This document shows, piece by piece, positions 47,028-59,181 of a DNA stretch of 64,000 bases. Under the pieces are notes generated by a model that was not told the origin of the DNA, ran no database searches, and worked only from the letters and a program-made list of their open reading frames with translations. This DNA is from Bretschneidera sinensis. Lineage: Eukaryota; Streptophyta; Magnoliopsida; Brassicales; Akaniaceae. The translations under genes and the position numbers were made by a program. The stretch lies in assembly GCA_023935145.1 (NCBI GenBank), contig JALCZK010000213.1:124001-188000 (forward strand). Direction: 5' to 3'. Each line of letters begins with the position of its first letter. The stretch's first letter is position 1.

Positions 47028-47990
47028 GTGTTAATGAAATATTTGATGGAACAAGAAATTACCGTACAAAATGGTGAAGCTTACGTTGAAGGCGAGTTGC
47101 TTAATTAGTATAATGTGGACTAACATGCATACACACCTAACCTAAACTTCGTTTGCTTTTCAACAAATGGTATGTACGACTGTGTAGTTTGTCTCCAGTT
47201 GTGGGTTTGTTTAAGGTTTAGTATTAACTGCAAAAATAGTACAATAATAAATAACAATTGATTTGCAAGTGATTTATATGCAATTAATGTGTTTTTTATG
47301 TTAAGATAAGTATTTTAATAATTTTAAGTGATTTATATGTAATTAAAATATTTTCTTAATCTTTGTATTTTTTTCAAAAGAACTTCTAAATAAGACAAGA
47401 GAATCATAATAAATAACAAAAATTACTAAGTACCTATAAAATAGTGTTGACCCAGTTTCTTTTATAACGCGGTAAATATTTACTTATATCGGGTGTAAAC
47501 CTCTATTTTTGTATCGGGTGAAAATTTTGTTGATAATTTTAAAGAATTTTATTAGTAATGTTTGTACAACTACTATTCATGTTATCAATAAAATTATCTA
47601 ACAATTATAGTTAAAGTGTCGAATTTGATGAAAAATAGAAATTTACATCATATCCAAATAAAAATTTCACCTGCAATGCGCTTTATTTCTCTTTCGCTGC
47701 ATGAACATTTCGAATAGTACAATCGATTGTCTAACTTTCTTGTTTCCATTTTCTTTTTTGGGATTGAGAGCAGGCGGCTAGACTTTTATGTTTCATCTTT
47801 ATCTTATTTTCTTTCTCTCTCTCTTATCTATTTTTTAAGGTACAATTTCCAGTCTGAGTTTTGTCATATTCATACATGACTTTTTACTTTATATATTTGT
47901 GGGTGTAGTATGCTTGATAAAAAGAAAAAGATACCACTTGCATGTATGTTTTTTTTTCTTTCAATTTTCTGAATATTTTATTTTAATGGA
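47025..47990. other. No gene recognised
   Basis: AT-rich spacer between the RNase copy and duplication arm C. No supported features. Confidence 0.5.
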
Positions 47991-47994
47991 TACA

Positions 47995-50612
47995 TCTTAT
48001 TTAGTTAATCGATTTAACTAATTAACCTAACTGTTTTAATCAAATTGATTCAAAACGATCTATTAATCAATTTTAACCATTTAGTAAACACCCCTGCCTA
48101 TTGGTCTTTTAGTTTGCATGAAACTCTACCGTGTCATTGACAAAATCATTGCATTTCTTTGGTACAAAAGAGTAGTTAAAACTAGTGTTTTCAAAGGTGA
48201 TGGCGTTGGGCAAGGTGTTTTGCCTCAATGAGGTGAGGTGTAAGCCCCAAGGCGTTGGGGCGTAAGCCTTTTGAAATGTTGGGGTGTTTTGAATAAATTA
48301 ATATTAATTAAATTATAAAAATACTAAAAAATTGAAATAATATAAACAAATTAACTATCAATAAACTTTACTAACTTAAGACCTATGAATGAATATTTAT
48401 CAAAATATTTTTACACAAATATCAAACAATTTGATGAAAATTTTAATCACATATGATATTAGACGATCGTTTGTTGCATGTATCTATTAATTTACACTAT
48501 AGTCCTCCAATATAGTGGTTCCATTTGTAATGACGTCCAATCAAAATGTTGAAAATTTAAAATTCTGACCTGAAAGACTAAAAATCCGGGTAAGTCTTTT
48601 GAATCTTTTGGGGCGTTTCGAAATTTTAATAAAATAATATTAATTAATTAATTAGAATAATAAAATAAAATAATTTTAATTTTAATTTTAATTAATTTTT
48701 ATCAAAGTTTAATACTTTACTAACTCTCTATAGTGTGATAATTATAATTTTATAAATATTAATATATATTTATATATAAATTATATGAAGTATAACTTAT
48801 ATTTCTATATTGTTATAATTTGTAAGTGATTAATTAAATAGTTTGTAATTATTACTAAGATAAATAATATGCATTATATATTTATTAAGTGTAATAATGT
48901 CACAACACGAGTGCTAGCTCAGTGGTTAAGATTTAGGACACTTTAGATCATGGGTTTGAGCCTCATACAAGAAGATTTAAAGGGTTTATTATTAAAACGA
49001 CGTCGTTTTGGTTAAATGGGCTAATTTCATTTAACTCAAAACGACGTTGTTTTGAGGTCCGCTGCAACAAATACGCCCTTGGGCATTTTGGCTCGATTTC
49101 GCCCCTGAGTGCGCCCCAGGCCCATTTTAGACCTTATTGTATTTTCATGAATTTCATATAAATAATTCAAAATTAATTATTGTCATCTTGTCAATGTATA
49201 AATATATTAAAAAGTAAATATTGAATTTTAATTATTAATGGATTATGTTAAAGGGTACCTAACAAATCATTTAATTACCAAGAGGTACATAAAAAAATTA
49301 AATAGAATTACATTAATTTTATATCGATTGTGTCCCAATCATGGTGTTTGGATAAAGAATCCAATCTGGTCCCTAATCTTGGAAAGTTTTTCCCACTAGA
49401 ACCTTGGTGAGACTAATGCTACAATTTTTCTGATAGATTGTAATTGTTTGGCTGCAGAAATTTTATTTAGTGGTTAATTTAAAAATCTTTGTTTTCGATT
49501 AATCTCTTGATCAATATATCAAAAAAATATATTATAACTATTATATCTTTCTATAAAATAAAATAAAATTATTTTCTCCTTTCTCTGTCCAAATTGCATC
49601 ATCAATCTCTCTCTTAAACTAAACTACATCGATGGCTTTCTTCTTTCTCGTTCTCCTCTATTCTTTCAAATTTAAGTTATTTTGGAGTTTAAGGATTGGA
49701 TTAATTCTTGCTACCATTTCTCAATCTACATGTCTTGGTCGGTCTCTCAGACACTTCTTCTTCTCTTCCTCCTCTACTATTCTACCCTACCCGCCTTCCT
49801 TTCTTTCTCTCCAATTGTCCATCTTTCTTTCTTCTTTGTTTCACTTGTCTCTGTTTTACGTCACTTCTTCAAGGGAAGCAGAAGGAGAATTGTGGTGCTA
49901 TTGATAATTGGACCTGCTGGGCTGGTTTATGTTACTTTTTTCCTCGAGTAGTTGGGTTGGTTGCAAAACTTTTTCTTTGGTCAGATCTTCCAATGAAAAA
50001 ATGTATACCAAGTTGTTTTTATAATATTCAATTTCAAACATTTTGTCAAGACAACTAATTTAGCTATAACGTATAGTGAATCATGTTTTTATGAGTGAGT
50101 TCTTTTGTACGAGAAAAAACCATTAATTCTTTTCTACATACCAAAATACTACTGCTTTTAATTAAAAGACCAGGATCTTCTGCATTAATTGAAATGGAGA
50201 TCAAATTCATGGTAGCAAATTTGAATTTGAATGTTTTTCATTTAATGAAGTGATATTCAATCTCACCGTAAACTTGACTACATCTCAATTTTAAAATAGG
50301 GATTGCAATTATTTGTCATCCACTTCTTGATGAGTATGCATTTGGTTTTATAATGTCATCTATTGTCCTTCACGTAAATATAACCTATCCAATCTAAAGA
50401 AGCTGATCTCTTCGCTTGACAATTTGCTCAAAATTTCCGTGAGGACACTTGGTACTTCAAAGATATATTTTGCTCGATGGTGTTTGTCCTATGTATTCCT
50501 AGACTTTTACTTACATCTGTATGTGATTCTTCTGTTTTGTTAGTTCTTTGCTCCTAAATACTAGAAAGGGGCATATATTGCACGTAATTGGAGCTATTGG
50601 AAATGCTCATTG
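47995..50612. repeat. Segmental duplication arm C1 (inverted match to 1,985-3,720)
   Basis: Carries the same landmarks as copy A in reverse orientation, including the pyrimidine-rich tract at 49,745-49,870 and the terminal text ggggcatatattgcacgtaa at 50,570. Similarity continues weakly to about 50,612, where Copia sequence takes over. The repeat at 48,190-49,135 is extra to this copy. The reading frames at 49,632-50,058 are frame-shifted relatives of the copy A frame and are not called genes. Confidence 0.8.
48190..49135. repeat. Dispersed repeat, copy 2, with tRNA-like unit in the other orientation
   Basis: Begins gtgttttcaaaggtgatggc and ends ctgagtgcgccccaggccc; both ends match 27,160-28,055 when inverted. 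Near 48,908-48,970 lies a tRNA-like unit (agtgctagctcagtggttaa, then atgggtttgagcctcata) with plausible A and B boxes. Next to it is the palindromic text aaaacgacgtcgttttgg. The tRNA-like unit points opposite to the one in copy 1 relative to the repeat ends. A later part of the repeat (48,590-48,650) partly repeats its own gtaagtcttttgaa start. Confidence 0.6.
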
Positions 50613-53600
50613 GAGACATCCAGTTAAGGATGTTTGATGAAGTCACAAGGCTGCTGCAAAATGTGAGGTATCTTCTGGATTTGAAGAGGAATTTGATCTC
50701 ATTAGAGCAGCTGGATTCCATAGGCTACACATACAAAGTAGAGGGAGGAAAAATCAAGGTGGCCAAGGGATCTTTGGTAGTGGTCAAAGCAGCAATAAAG
50801 GATGGACTCTATGAGATGATCGGAGAAACAGAAATCAATGATCAAGCAGCAAGCTTGATGGCTGAGATGGATAGGGCAGCCCTTTGGCACACTCGCTTGG
50901 AACACATAAGCGAAAAGGGCCTGCAAGTTCTTAGCAATGATGGCCTACTTAGTGGAGACAAAGTAGAGAAACTTGATTTCTACGAGTGTTGCATTCTTGG
51001 GAAGCAACACCGGGTCAGCTTCAACACCGGATTGCACAAGTCTAAGGGGATTCTTGACTACATTCATTCGGACCTTTGGGGACCAGCAAGAACACCAACA
51101 CAGGGAGGTAACTTTTACTTTCTGTCTTTAATTGATGATTATTCAAGAAAAGTGTGGGTTTATTTGCTTAGAAATAAATCAGATGCCTTGAATAAATTTG
51201 TTGTGTGGAAAACGTTGCTGGAGACTCAAACGGGTAGGGTAGTTAAGGCTTTACGAACCGATAATGGCCTAGAATTTTGTAATAAGAATTTTGGTAAATT
51301 CTGTGAATTAAATGGCATTCTAAGACATATAACGGTTGTAAAAACACCTTAGCAAAATGGAATTGCTGAGAGGATGAACAGAACCCTTATGGAAAAGGTT
51401 AAGTGCATGTTAATTGAGTCAGGTTTACCAAAATATTTTTGGGGAGAAGCTGTGTCTACAGTTGCATACTTGGTAAATAGATCACCCTCTAGAGCTTTAG
51501 AGCTCAAGACTCCCATGGAGATGTGGAGTGGGAAACCCCCTGAGTTAAGCAACCTTAGGACTTTTGGGTGTGCTGCATTTGCACATCAAAAGGATGATAA
51601 ACTTAGTCCAAGGTCTAGAAAATGTGTATTTCTAGAGTATGGTGATAGGGTTAAAGGATATAGGTTGTGGTCCTTAGAAAAGAAGGGCACGAAACTCATT
51701 ATAAGTAAGGATGTTATTTTTAATGAATTGTTATTTCCCTACTTAGAGAAAACTAACCCTACAGGGGCTAGTGAGCAAACCAGTCCAAAATTTGTGGAGC
51801 ATCGCATCAAGGAGAATTCGGTTTAGGTATAGCAAAGAAGGCAAGAGGGTTCAGACCAGGTAGAGCCCATTGATGAAGGCTAAGCTCGAGAAACTCAAGA
51901 AGAGGCTGAACTAGAAGAGGTTAATGCAGCAAGTCGGAATGACTACCAGCTCACAAGGCACCGGGGAAGGAGGGTGGTTAGACCACCTTTGAGATATAGG
52001 TTTGTGGATGCTAATGTAGTAACTCCTTGGACAGAAGGAGAGGTTGAACCAAAAACTTACACAGATTCCATGGAGTGTAAGGATTTGTCAAAGTTGCAGC
52101 TAGCTATGGAGGAAGAAATGGATTCTTTGAGGAAGAACAACTCTTGGGAGTTGGTGCCTAAACCAAAAAAATAGAGAGTTGTGGATTGTAGATGGATCTA
52201 CAAGATCAAAAAAAGGAATACTCCAATAAATGAAGTCTGGTATAAAGCTAGGCTGGTGGTGAAGAGGTTCACACAAAAAGAAGGCATAGATTTCACTGAA
52301 ATATTCTCACCGGTTGTGAAGTACAAGACGATACGGATAATGTTAGCATTGGTGGTCTAATTCAATTGGGAAATCGAGCAAATTGATGTGAAGACAGTGT
52401 TCGTACATGGATTTACATGAGGTAACCCGAAGGCTATAAGGAAGGAAGGCAGGAAGAGTTGGTGTGCAAATTGAAGAAATCTCTCTATGACTTGAAGTAA
52501 TCACCTCGACAATGGAATAAGAGGTTTGAATCCTTTGTAATCAGCTTGGGTTTCATGAGGAGCTACTATGATTCGTACTTGTACTACAAGGGGCAAAAGG
52601 TTAAGCAAGTGGTGATCAGCGTCATCTATGTTCATGATATATTGCTAGTTGGGAGCAGCATGGAGAGGATAAGAAAATTGAAGGCTCAACTTAGTGAGGA
52701 GTTTGAGATGAAGGATATTGGCCATGCAAAGAAGATTCTTGGGATGTGTATCATCCGGGAAAGGGAGAGAAATATATTTAAGATCTTTCAAACTTTCTAC
52801 ATAGAGAAGATGATATCTAAGTTCTCTATGGAAGATAGCAAACCAGTGAAGGTTCCCCTTGTTGGTCATTTCAAGTTCTCCAGCGATCAATGTCCGAGAT
52901 CGGAGGTGGAGAAGAAGGAAATGGAAAAGGTCCCTTACTCTAGTGTGGTTGGTTCAGTTATGTTCACCATGGTAAGCACTAGACTTGATATTGCTCATGC
53001 AATAAGTGTTCTCAGTAGGTTTATGAGTAATCCCGGAAAAGAGTATTGGCTTGGGATGAAGTGGTTGCTGAGGTACTTGAAGGAAAGCCCAGAAGTGGGG
53101 TTGATTTATGAGAAGATGGGTAAATCCATCTATCTTGAAGGTTATGCAGATTCGGACTATGGAGCAGACCAGGATAAAAGAAGATCGATTACCTCCTACT
53201 TCTTTAACTTAAACGGATGTTGTGTAAGTTGGAAGGCTCAGTTGCAACCGATGGTAGTACTCTCAACAACCGAAGCTGAGTACATTGCAGCAACGGAAGC
53301 CATAAAGGAGGCTATGTGGTGCAAAGGGTTGCTGGAAGAGTTGAAGGTACTAGAGGAGCAAGTTGTGGTGTTTTCGGATAGCCAAAGTGCGTTGCATTTG
53401 TGTAAGAATCCGGTGTTCTATGAGAGGACAAAGCACATGGATGTTCGGTATCATTTCAATCGAGAAAATGTTACAGAAAGATGCATTCATGTGGACAAGG
53501 TAGCCACAGAAAAAATCCTGTAGATTTAGGCACCAAGGTTCTACCTCTAAGGAAGTTCAATCATTGCCTTGGAATTCTTAGGATTGGATTCGGCTAATAT

Positions 53601-54665
53601 GATGACTCAAGATGAGTTTGGATCCCGAGTTCTCTGCACAATGGGTTCGGGTTTAAATGCTTAGACAAAGGTAGAGATTGTTGGTATTTGTCTAAAGTTT
53701 AAACATGGTTAAGGTTTAAACAAGAGATGGAAGAGTGAAGTTCAGCATGTTAAAGGAGTGCACACAAGTGTGTGCGGCACCATGTAGCAAGGCAAAGGAA
53801 AGCACACTAGGTGTGTGCCTCAGCACACAAGCAACCAAAGGGAGCAGCACCAGTGTGCGCCGCGGCCCAGCTCTTCCCAAGCCATGGCACCCAGCATGGA
53901 GTCAACCTAGAGGAGGGCCAGGTCGCGGTACTGCCTCTCCCAGGCCACGGTGCCCAGGAGGGATGCAAGTGAAGAGGTGTTCAACCCTACTCCAGGCCGC
54001 AGCGCGCCCTATTTCAGGCCGCACCTTCAGGCACACATATTTAAGCCTTTAGTTTAATGCATGAGACACGTTTAAAATGCACAGCTTGACTAAAGAATGA
54101 TCAAAGGCCATGGTTGATTGGTCATCTAGATCAAAGGGTGGATATTGACCCTCAAGATTGGTCAAGAAGTTGGTCAAGAAGTTGGTGCACTATATAAAGG
54201 GTCACCTAGCTTCATTCTCTCAAGAATAATCATCATATTGTAAGATTATAAAAGACACATTGTGACGTATTTATCATCATACAAGAGAGAATTGTGTGAG
54301 AGTGCGAAGACACAAAACACAAAAGGGACTCATTGTAGAGAGACTTGTTGTAAAGAGAGAGTAGTATAGATTTGATAGAGAGCTTTTGTAATAGTTTTTA
54401 TCATCTTCTTTCTTCTCTTCTTGGTTTCTTTAAGAACTTGAGCTTCTTAGAGAGAGGTTGTTGTGATTGTAAAAGAACCATTTATTTAGTGCAGAGAGTT
54501 CAGAGGAACTCACGGGGACGTAGGCTATTGCCGAACCTCGATAACAAATCGTTTATCTTCTTTCTTTCTTGCTTTTGTTTGCTGTTTCATTTCTTTACAA
54601 GTCATTCTAGACTTGGGTGTTTGGAATATCACCACCTGAGCATCTTGTCAAGGTGATTTTCAACA
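50600..54665 (+). mobile_element. Tork/TNT1-type Ty1/Copia element, 5'-truncated, 3' LTR present
   Basis: The internal region starts in the gag-protease part (VRYLLDLKRNLISLEQLDSI). GAG-preintegrase follows (ALWHTRLEHISEKGLQ), then integrase (YIHSDLWGPARTPTQGG, LIDDYSRKVWVYLL, ALRTDNGLEF) and a TAG stop at 51,350-51,352 where QQNG is expected. Next come AERMNRTLMEKVKCML, reverse transcriptase (CRWIYKIK, VIYVHDILLVGSS near 52,627 with the second motif residue changed from YVDD to YVHD) and RNase H (YADSDYGADQDKRRSITSY, KHMDVRYHF). The 3' LTR is 53,679-54,665. The 5' LTR, primer site and most of gag are missing. The YVDD change and several stops (near 51,826, 52,174, 52,360 and 52,420) make it non-autonomous. 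Confidence 0.92.
53679..54665 (+). repeat. 3' LTR of the Tork-type Copia element
   Basis: Starts TGTTGGTATTTGTC after a purine-rich tract (gacaaaggtagagat) and ends GATTTTCAACA. It is about 987 bp and homologous over its length to the solo LTR at 4,999-5,980. A TATA box (actatataaagg) lies near 54,190, and the text gcagagagttcagaggaact is shared with the solo LTR. Confidence 0.93.
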
Positions 54666-54666
54666 A

Positions 54667-54782
54667 TTACAGAGGTGCATGCCTCATTGATGATACTAGG
54701 AGTTAATATATCAGATTCAAGTACAGAGAAAACCCCTGTCCTCAAACGGGGTTGAGGAGCCAACAACTTCTTTCCACCTATG
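54667..54782 (-). pseudogene. COG0212-like exon fragment, copy C, cut by the Copia LTR
   Basis: Minus-strand exon encoding [18 protein letters not shown] through a segment ending at NEACTSV, then directly joined to the LTR end at 54,665. The rest of the exon and gene is gone. This copy keeps RLRTG, where copy B has RLSTR. Confidence 0.7.
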
Positions 54783-54963
54783 CATAGATGAGTGTCATGA
54801 TAGTCAATGATATATTAAGTAACATTCAAACAACATCAAAGAACATTGGTTACCACTAGTTCCAAACACAATATGATCATGGCAACAATGAAATCCAAGA
54901 ATGTAAGGTTGGGGGAGAATTCAACCAAAAAAGGCTATAGAAACATTAACATATTTCTATGGA

Positions 54964-54974
<11 letters not shown>

Positions 54975-54994
<20 letters not shown>
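54975..54994 (+). repeat. 20-nt G run in duplication copy C
   Basis: The same site has a 5-nt C run in copy A (near 470) and a 6-nt G run in copy B (near 36,136), so this run expanded only here. Confidence 0.9.
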
Positions 54995-54995
<1 letters not shown>

Positions 54996-55214
54996 GTGGA
55001 GAATTAAAGTTATAAGACCACTTTTTACAAAGCCTTAATTTGGATCAACTTGTATACCCTTCAATTTTCACTAATCAAGTCTGCATACATTCTTTCCTTA
55101 CCAGAAGAACAGGTTCTATTCATTGTTTCAATTCTCATTTCAAGCTTTGTTATTCCTTATATGCTTGGACTTCTCCTCATGCTCTAATTTTCCTTAAATG
55201 ACATACTGCTTTGG

Positions 55215-56560
55215 ATAGCACATATGAGTTTATCTGGTTTGTAGGAAGGGGATACAATTGTTGGCCAATGTTAGATTGTGGTTAACAAATTCAATTGCTT
55301 AAGCTTTGAGTCCCCAGCAGTAATGCTATTAGTTCCAGAATCAATGAGCAGGAATTCAAAAAAAAGTGATAAAAAACTGAAGCATAAAACAGTAAAACAA
55401 TATTAGTATATAAAGACCAATATCAAACCAGCAAAACTCACTGTTAACATTAGTTTGTTAAAATCTCATATTTAATATATAATCATGAAAATAGTATGTC
55501 TATGGATTTCCAGTCAAAATAGAGTTACTGTGTGGAATATCTATGATGCTAGACATAGGTTGAAAATTTTGCAAGGACGAATTAATAGAATAGTACACGG
55601 GAAGAAGAATTTTATGGTTTAGGATGAGATTAAATTATTAAAACCCTTATTATGATAATCCATCTCTTACCAGATTCAAAATATTAGAAAACAGGGAATC
55701 ACTCGATGAGAAATTATTAGTAAAAGAATTAAAATAGGCACCGAAGCTATCTGTATGAATGAAAGTTAACCAATTAAACATACCTGTTTATGACCCTAGG
55801 TAGGAGTTACAGTATTATAAATCACTCCTACGTCAACTAGCTGTTGAATGCTAGAAGAATATCAAAAACATAAGATAAAATGCCTCATCATTCGAATGGA
55901 GATATCCACCTAAAATTTTAACTAAAAATAATGAAAAAGAAAAAAAGTATTACCTCTACTAGTCGAATGAATAAATCAAGCTCTGTCTTGGGATCAAGTA
56001 ACAAAGATAGTGATCCATTGCAGAGAGAAATCAAGCTCGATTGCAAAGAGAAATTGAGCAAGAGAGATCATGATATCAAGCAAGAATGAATGGAAGTAAG
56101 GTGGAGAATGAGATCGAGAGGGAGTGAGAGCAGAGAGAGGGAGCTAATAGAGAATAGGGTGAACTTGATATTTTCCACCTTTTTTGGCCTTATCTTTTTC
56201 TCTTATCTTTTCTTTTATGACACCTACTTTCTGATTTTTGAAAAACTCAACAATTTTAACAGCTAGTATAGGCCATTTCGGCTTCAGTAGTTGTCAAAAC
56301 TTCTGATGTTATCTAACTTGCTTGTAAAAGGGGTTAACAAAACCTCGGATAGCCATTCTTCAATTAATTATCTCTCCCAACTAGTGATGCTCGAGTTGGA
56401 CAACAAAATAACAAGCAACAACATCAAAGACAGTGAAAAGATTCAAAGAAACAATGTAAGGATAAAGAGGGCATAAGCTTTATTTATTATTCATAGTACA
56501 CTGAGGTAATGACTTGTTAAATAACATGTATTACATAATCTTGACTTACAAAATGCACAA
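55215..56560. repeat. Duplicated block C2 (direct match to 36,945-38,260)
   Basis: Near-identical noncoding block, joined on its left to COG0212-flanking sequence by a deletion relative to copy B, and on its right to the F-box 3' region (38,260-38,419 equivalent). No gene recognised. Confidence 0.8.
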
Positions 56561-56721
56561 ATATAACTCCTTTTAATTCTAGTTAGCTTCGCTCTCATTC
56601 TTTTCTTTCACTCTTTTTCTTTTGCCTTCATTCCTTGCCGAACAACTTTTTAAGCATCTCTTACTCAGTTCACGAGATAATGAAATACTAGCACTTAGGA
56701 CAATGTCACATGAGTTACCTC

Positions 56722-57227
56722 TTATCTTCCATTGATTGAAACTAAGCTCTCAACATAAATGATAAGCTTCATTGAATAGTCATACAAAGGGATTTGCAGA
56801 TTTTTAAGCTCTTGAGTGCTAGGGTCATACAACACTAGTTGGTGATCATTGTTTTCCATGAACACCCTACCATTCTTCCAAAACCCTAGTAGCTTCTCAA
56901 TTCCCAAAATGGGCCCATTTGTCAGTTGTTTAACCCAAGATTCTTTAACACCAAGTTCCTTCAATACCCATATGTCATATCATTTCTCTATAGCCTTGAA
57001 TATATGAATGATTTGCAGCAAGACATCCATCAAAAGACGCAAGATACCAATCATGATCCAACCATGAAACTCCAACATATGTATCGTCCGGAAAGCTTGT
57101 GGTGGTGAACACTTCATCTGCCATGTCAAATGAAAGAATTACCCGAACATTATATGAATAACCATGAATTATTCCGGATTTCCAGTGATACATTCCATTT
57201 GCGTATGGGCTGAGGTCGGAATCACCA
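56722..57227 (-). pseudogene. FBA-type F-box gene, 3' half only
   Basis: Matches the C-terminal half of the intact gene at 38,419-39,639. It includes LSPYANGMYHWKSGIIHGYS, VILSFDMADEVFTTTSFPDD, a frameshift near 57,010, then KELGVKESWVKQLTNGPILG and MENNDHQLVLYDPSTQ. It ends early at SINGR, where the intact gene continues with Gln. The F-box and first half of the FBA domain are missing: at 57,228 the sequence changes to a Gypsy LTR end. It cannot bind SKP1. Confidence 0.9.
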
Positions 57228-59181
57228 TGTAACGACCCATCCAGGGTTGGCCACCCTCGAAACAGTGTCATCACATTTTGAAAATCTCAACACGACACAT
57301 ACATGCAACAATAAAATTAATACAAACATAAATTTCTTTTATATCATAAAGATATTAATTCAAACATAATATATAGTGCAAAATGCATGAATATATACAA
57401 TTAAAATTTTATTTTTCCATTTTCTCCTTTATCTGAGGATATTGACACGTACAAGGCTTACAGAAAACGTTTTTGTCTGACTTTCAACCTACCAGACTAC
57501 TTGTCCTTACTGCTACTTGAAATCATTGTACAATGAGGGGTGAGCTTCACAAGCTCAGTGAATTTAATTTACTAAAAGTATTCTATCTGCATAATCAACC
57601 CATTTATATTTAAACATTTATCTCTTATACAATTGGATAATAACATATAATCTAACATTTAAATAAATACTATCACATCGTACTTCTACGTATTTTTCTC
57701 AATGTAACTATCTCTCTCTGTGAGACTCATTTATCTACAAATAATTGCACAATATCCACAAAATTTCAGTAATAAAATATTAACATGTAAAACAGATGCA
57801 ATTCATGAATTATTATTATGGGAACATCTTTCCACATGTCGACATGTTATTATCTTAGACCGACCATTTCCCGATTCTTTACAGCTTATACTGGCTATCA
57901 CAAAAAAAATTTCCAACATATACTAGCTGTCACGGTTTTTCAATTAGACCGGCCCTTTCCCGGTTCTTTCGGTTCTCTTATTTAATGCACATGCATATGA
58001 ACTATAATATAAAACCACATGAATTTAAAATATTAAATTAACTATCTGGTCTTTCCTCAACTTTCTGCTTGATAAATTTCACAATTTTCTTCTCTTCATA
58101 TATCACATCAATTTATTAACCAAAACTCGTCAAGAATTTATTTATCACCATCACTTATTAAATCAACTCATTATACCAATAATATTTCTTTTCACATAAT
58201 AATTTTCCATGTGTCCAACATTCATATCATACATATCAATTTTATTTTACTTATCACCAAAGCATAAGCTAATAATTTATTTTAATATTATTACTAGATA
58301 TTTGAGTTTTATTTAGACTACCTAAAGTAAATCTAACTCACCATGTAGCTCTTAAAGCTACCCATGGATCACCTTCTTGTCTTTCCCATTCCTCTCAAAA
58401 ATTTCTCCCAGTTGTTGATTGTCAACACCTAACATAATATTTATATTAACTTTCTAATTTATTCTTCAATTCTTCATAAACCATACAATTTGAAAATTCC
58501 CACTTTGAATTCTGGAAATTTAATGAATGTTAATAATTAAAAAAAAAATAAACGCTTTATTATTACCTTATGTTTTTTTGATAGCTTTTCTTGACCCTCT
58601 ATAAAATTCCATAGTAAATCCCTTCAAAATTTTGCTCTTTTAACCTTTATTTTGGTTCCCAAGTGTTTAAAGAAATTGAATTGAGGAAAGGAGAAACAAA
58701 AAGTTTTCTAAGAAAGAAAAAGATAAGTTGTTTATATACTCTCCTAGTCTCAACAGCCCCCTCCTAACTAATGCCATGAATTTGCAACGTGCAACTCCAA
58801 AAAAAATTTTAACTTAACGCACACACCCCCCCTCCCAATTCTCTGGCACGACACTAAAATGTGTCAAGCAAACCATTTCCCTTTACTTTGCTTGGCAGCA
58901 GGTGTTGCCACCTACTGCCATCCTTTGTTGACTTTTTTTTTTTAAAAAAACTTTTTTATTAATTAATAATTTTTTTTCTTTCTTCTTCTTTCTGGGTTCT
59001 GAACCTTCACATCCAATTTTATTTTTCTTTTCTTTTCTGGACGTCCACATCCTAATTTTTTTTTAAAAATTGTTTTATAAAAATCTGTCTTTCGCATTTC
59101 AAAATATCTATATTATTTTAACTCTTTAATATATTTATTAAATTACTTCTTTACTCTTATTTTATAAATACAAGTATTAAA
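57228..59181 (-). repeat. 3' LTR of the Gypsy chromovirus
   Basis: On the plus strand the outer end reads tgtaacgacccatccagggt, so the element's LTR ends in GGTCGTTACA. The inner boundary is placed at about 59,181 from the adjacent polypurine tract. It is about 1.95 kb, AT-rich and holds no gene. It lies inside the F-box gene relic. Confidence 0.7.

Noticed and set aside
48908..48970. Possible functional tRNA gene
   Set aside because: A- and B-box-like words are present, but no complete cloverleaf could be drawn; treated as tRNA-derived repeat sequence. The same applies to 27,260-27,330 and to a B-box-like word near 1,676.
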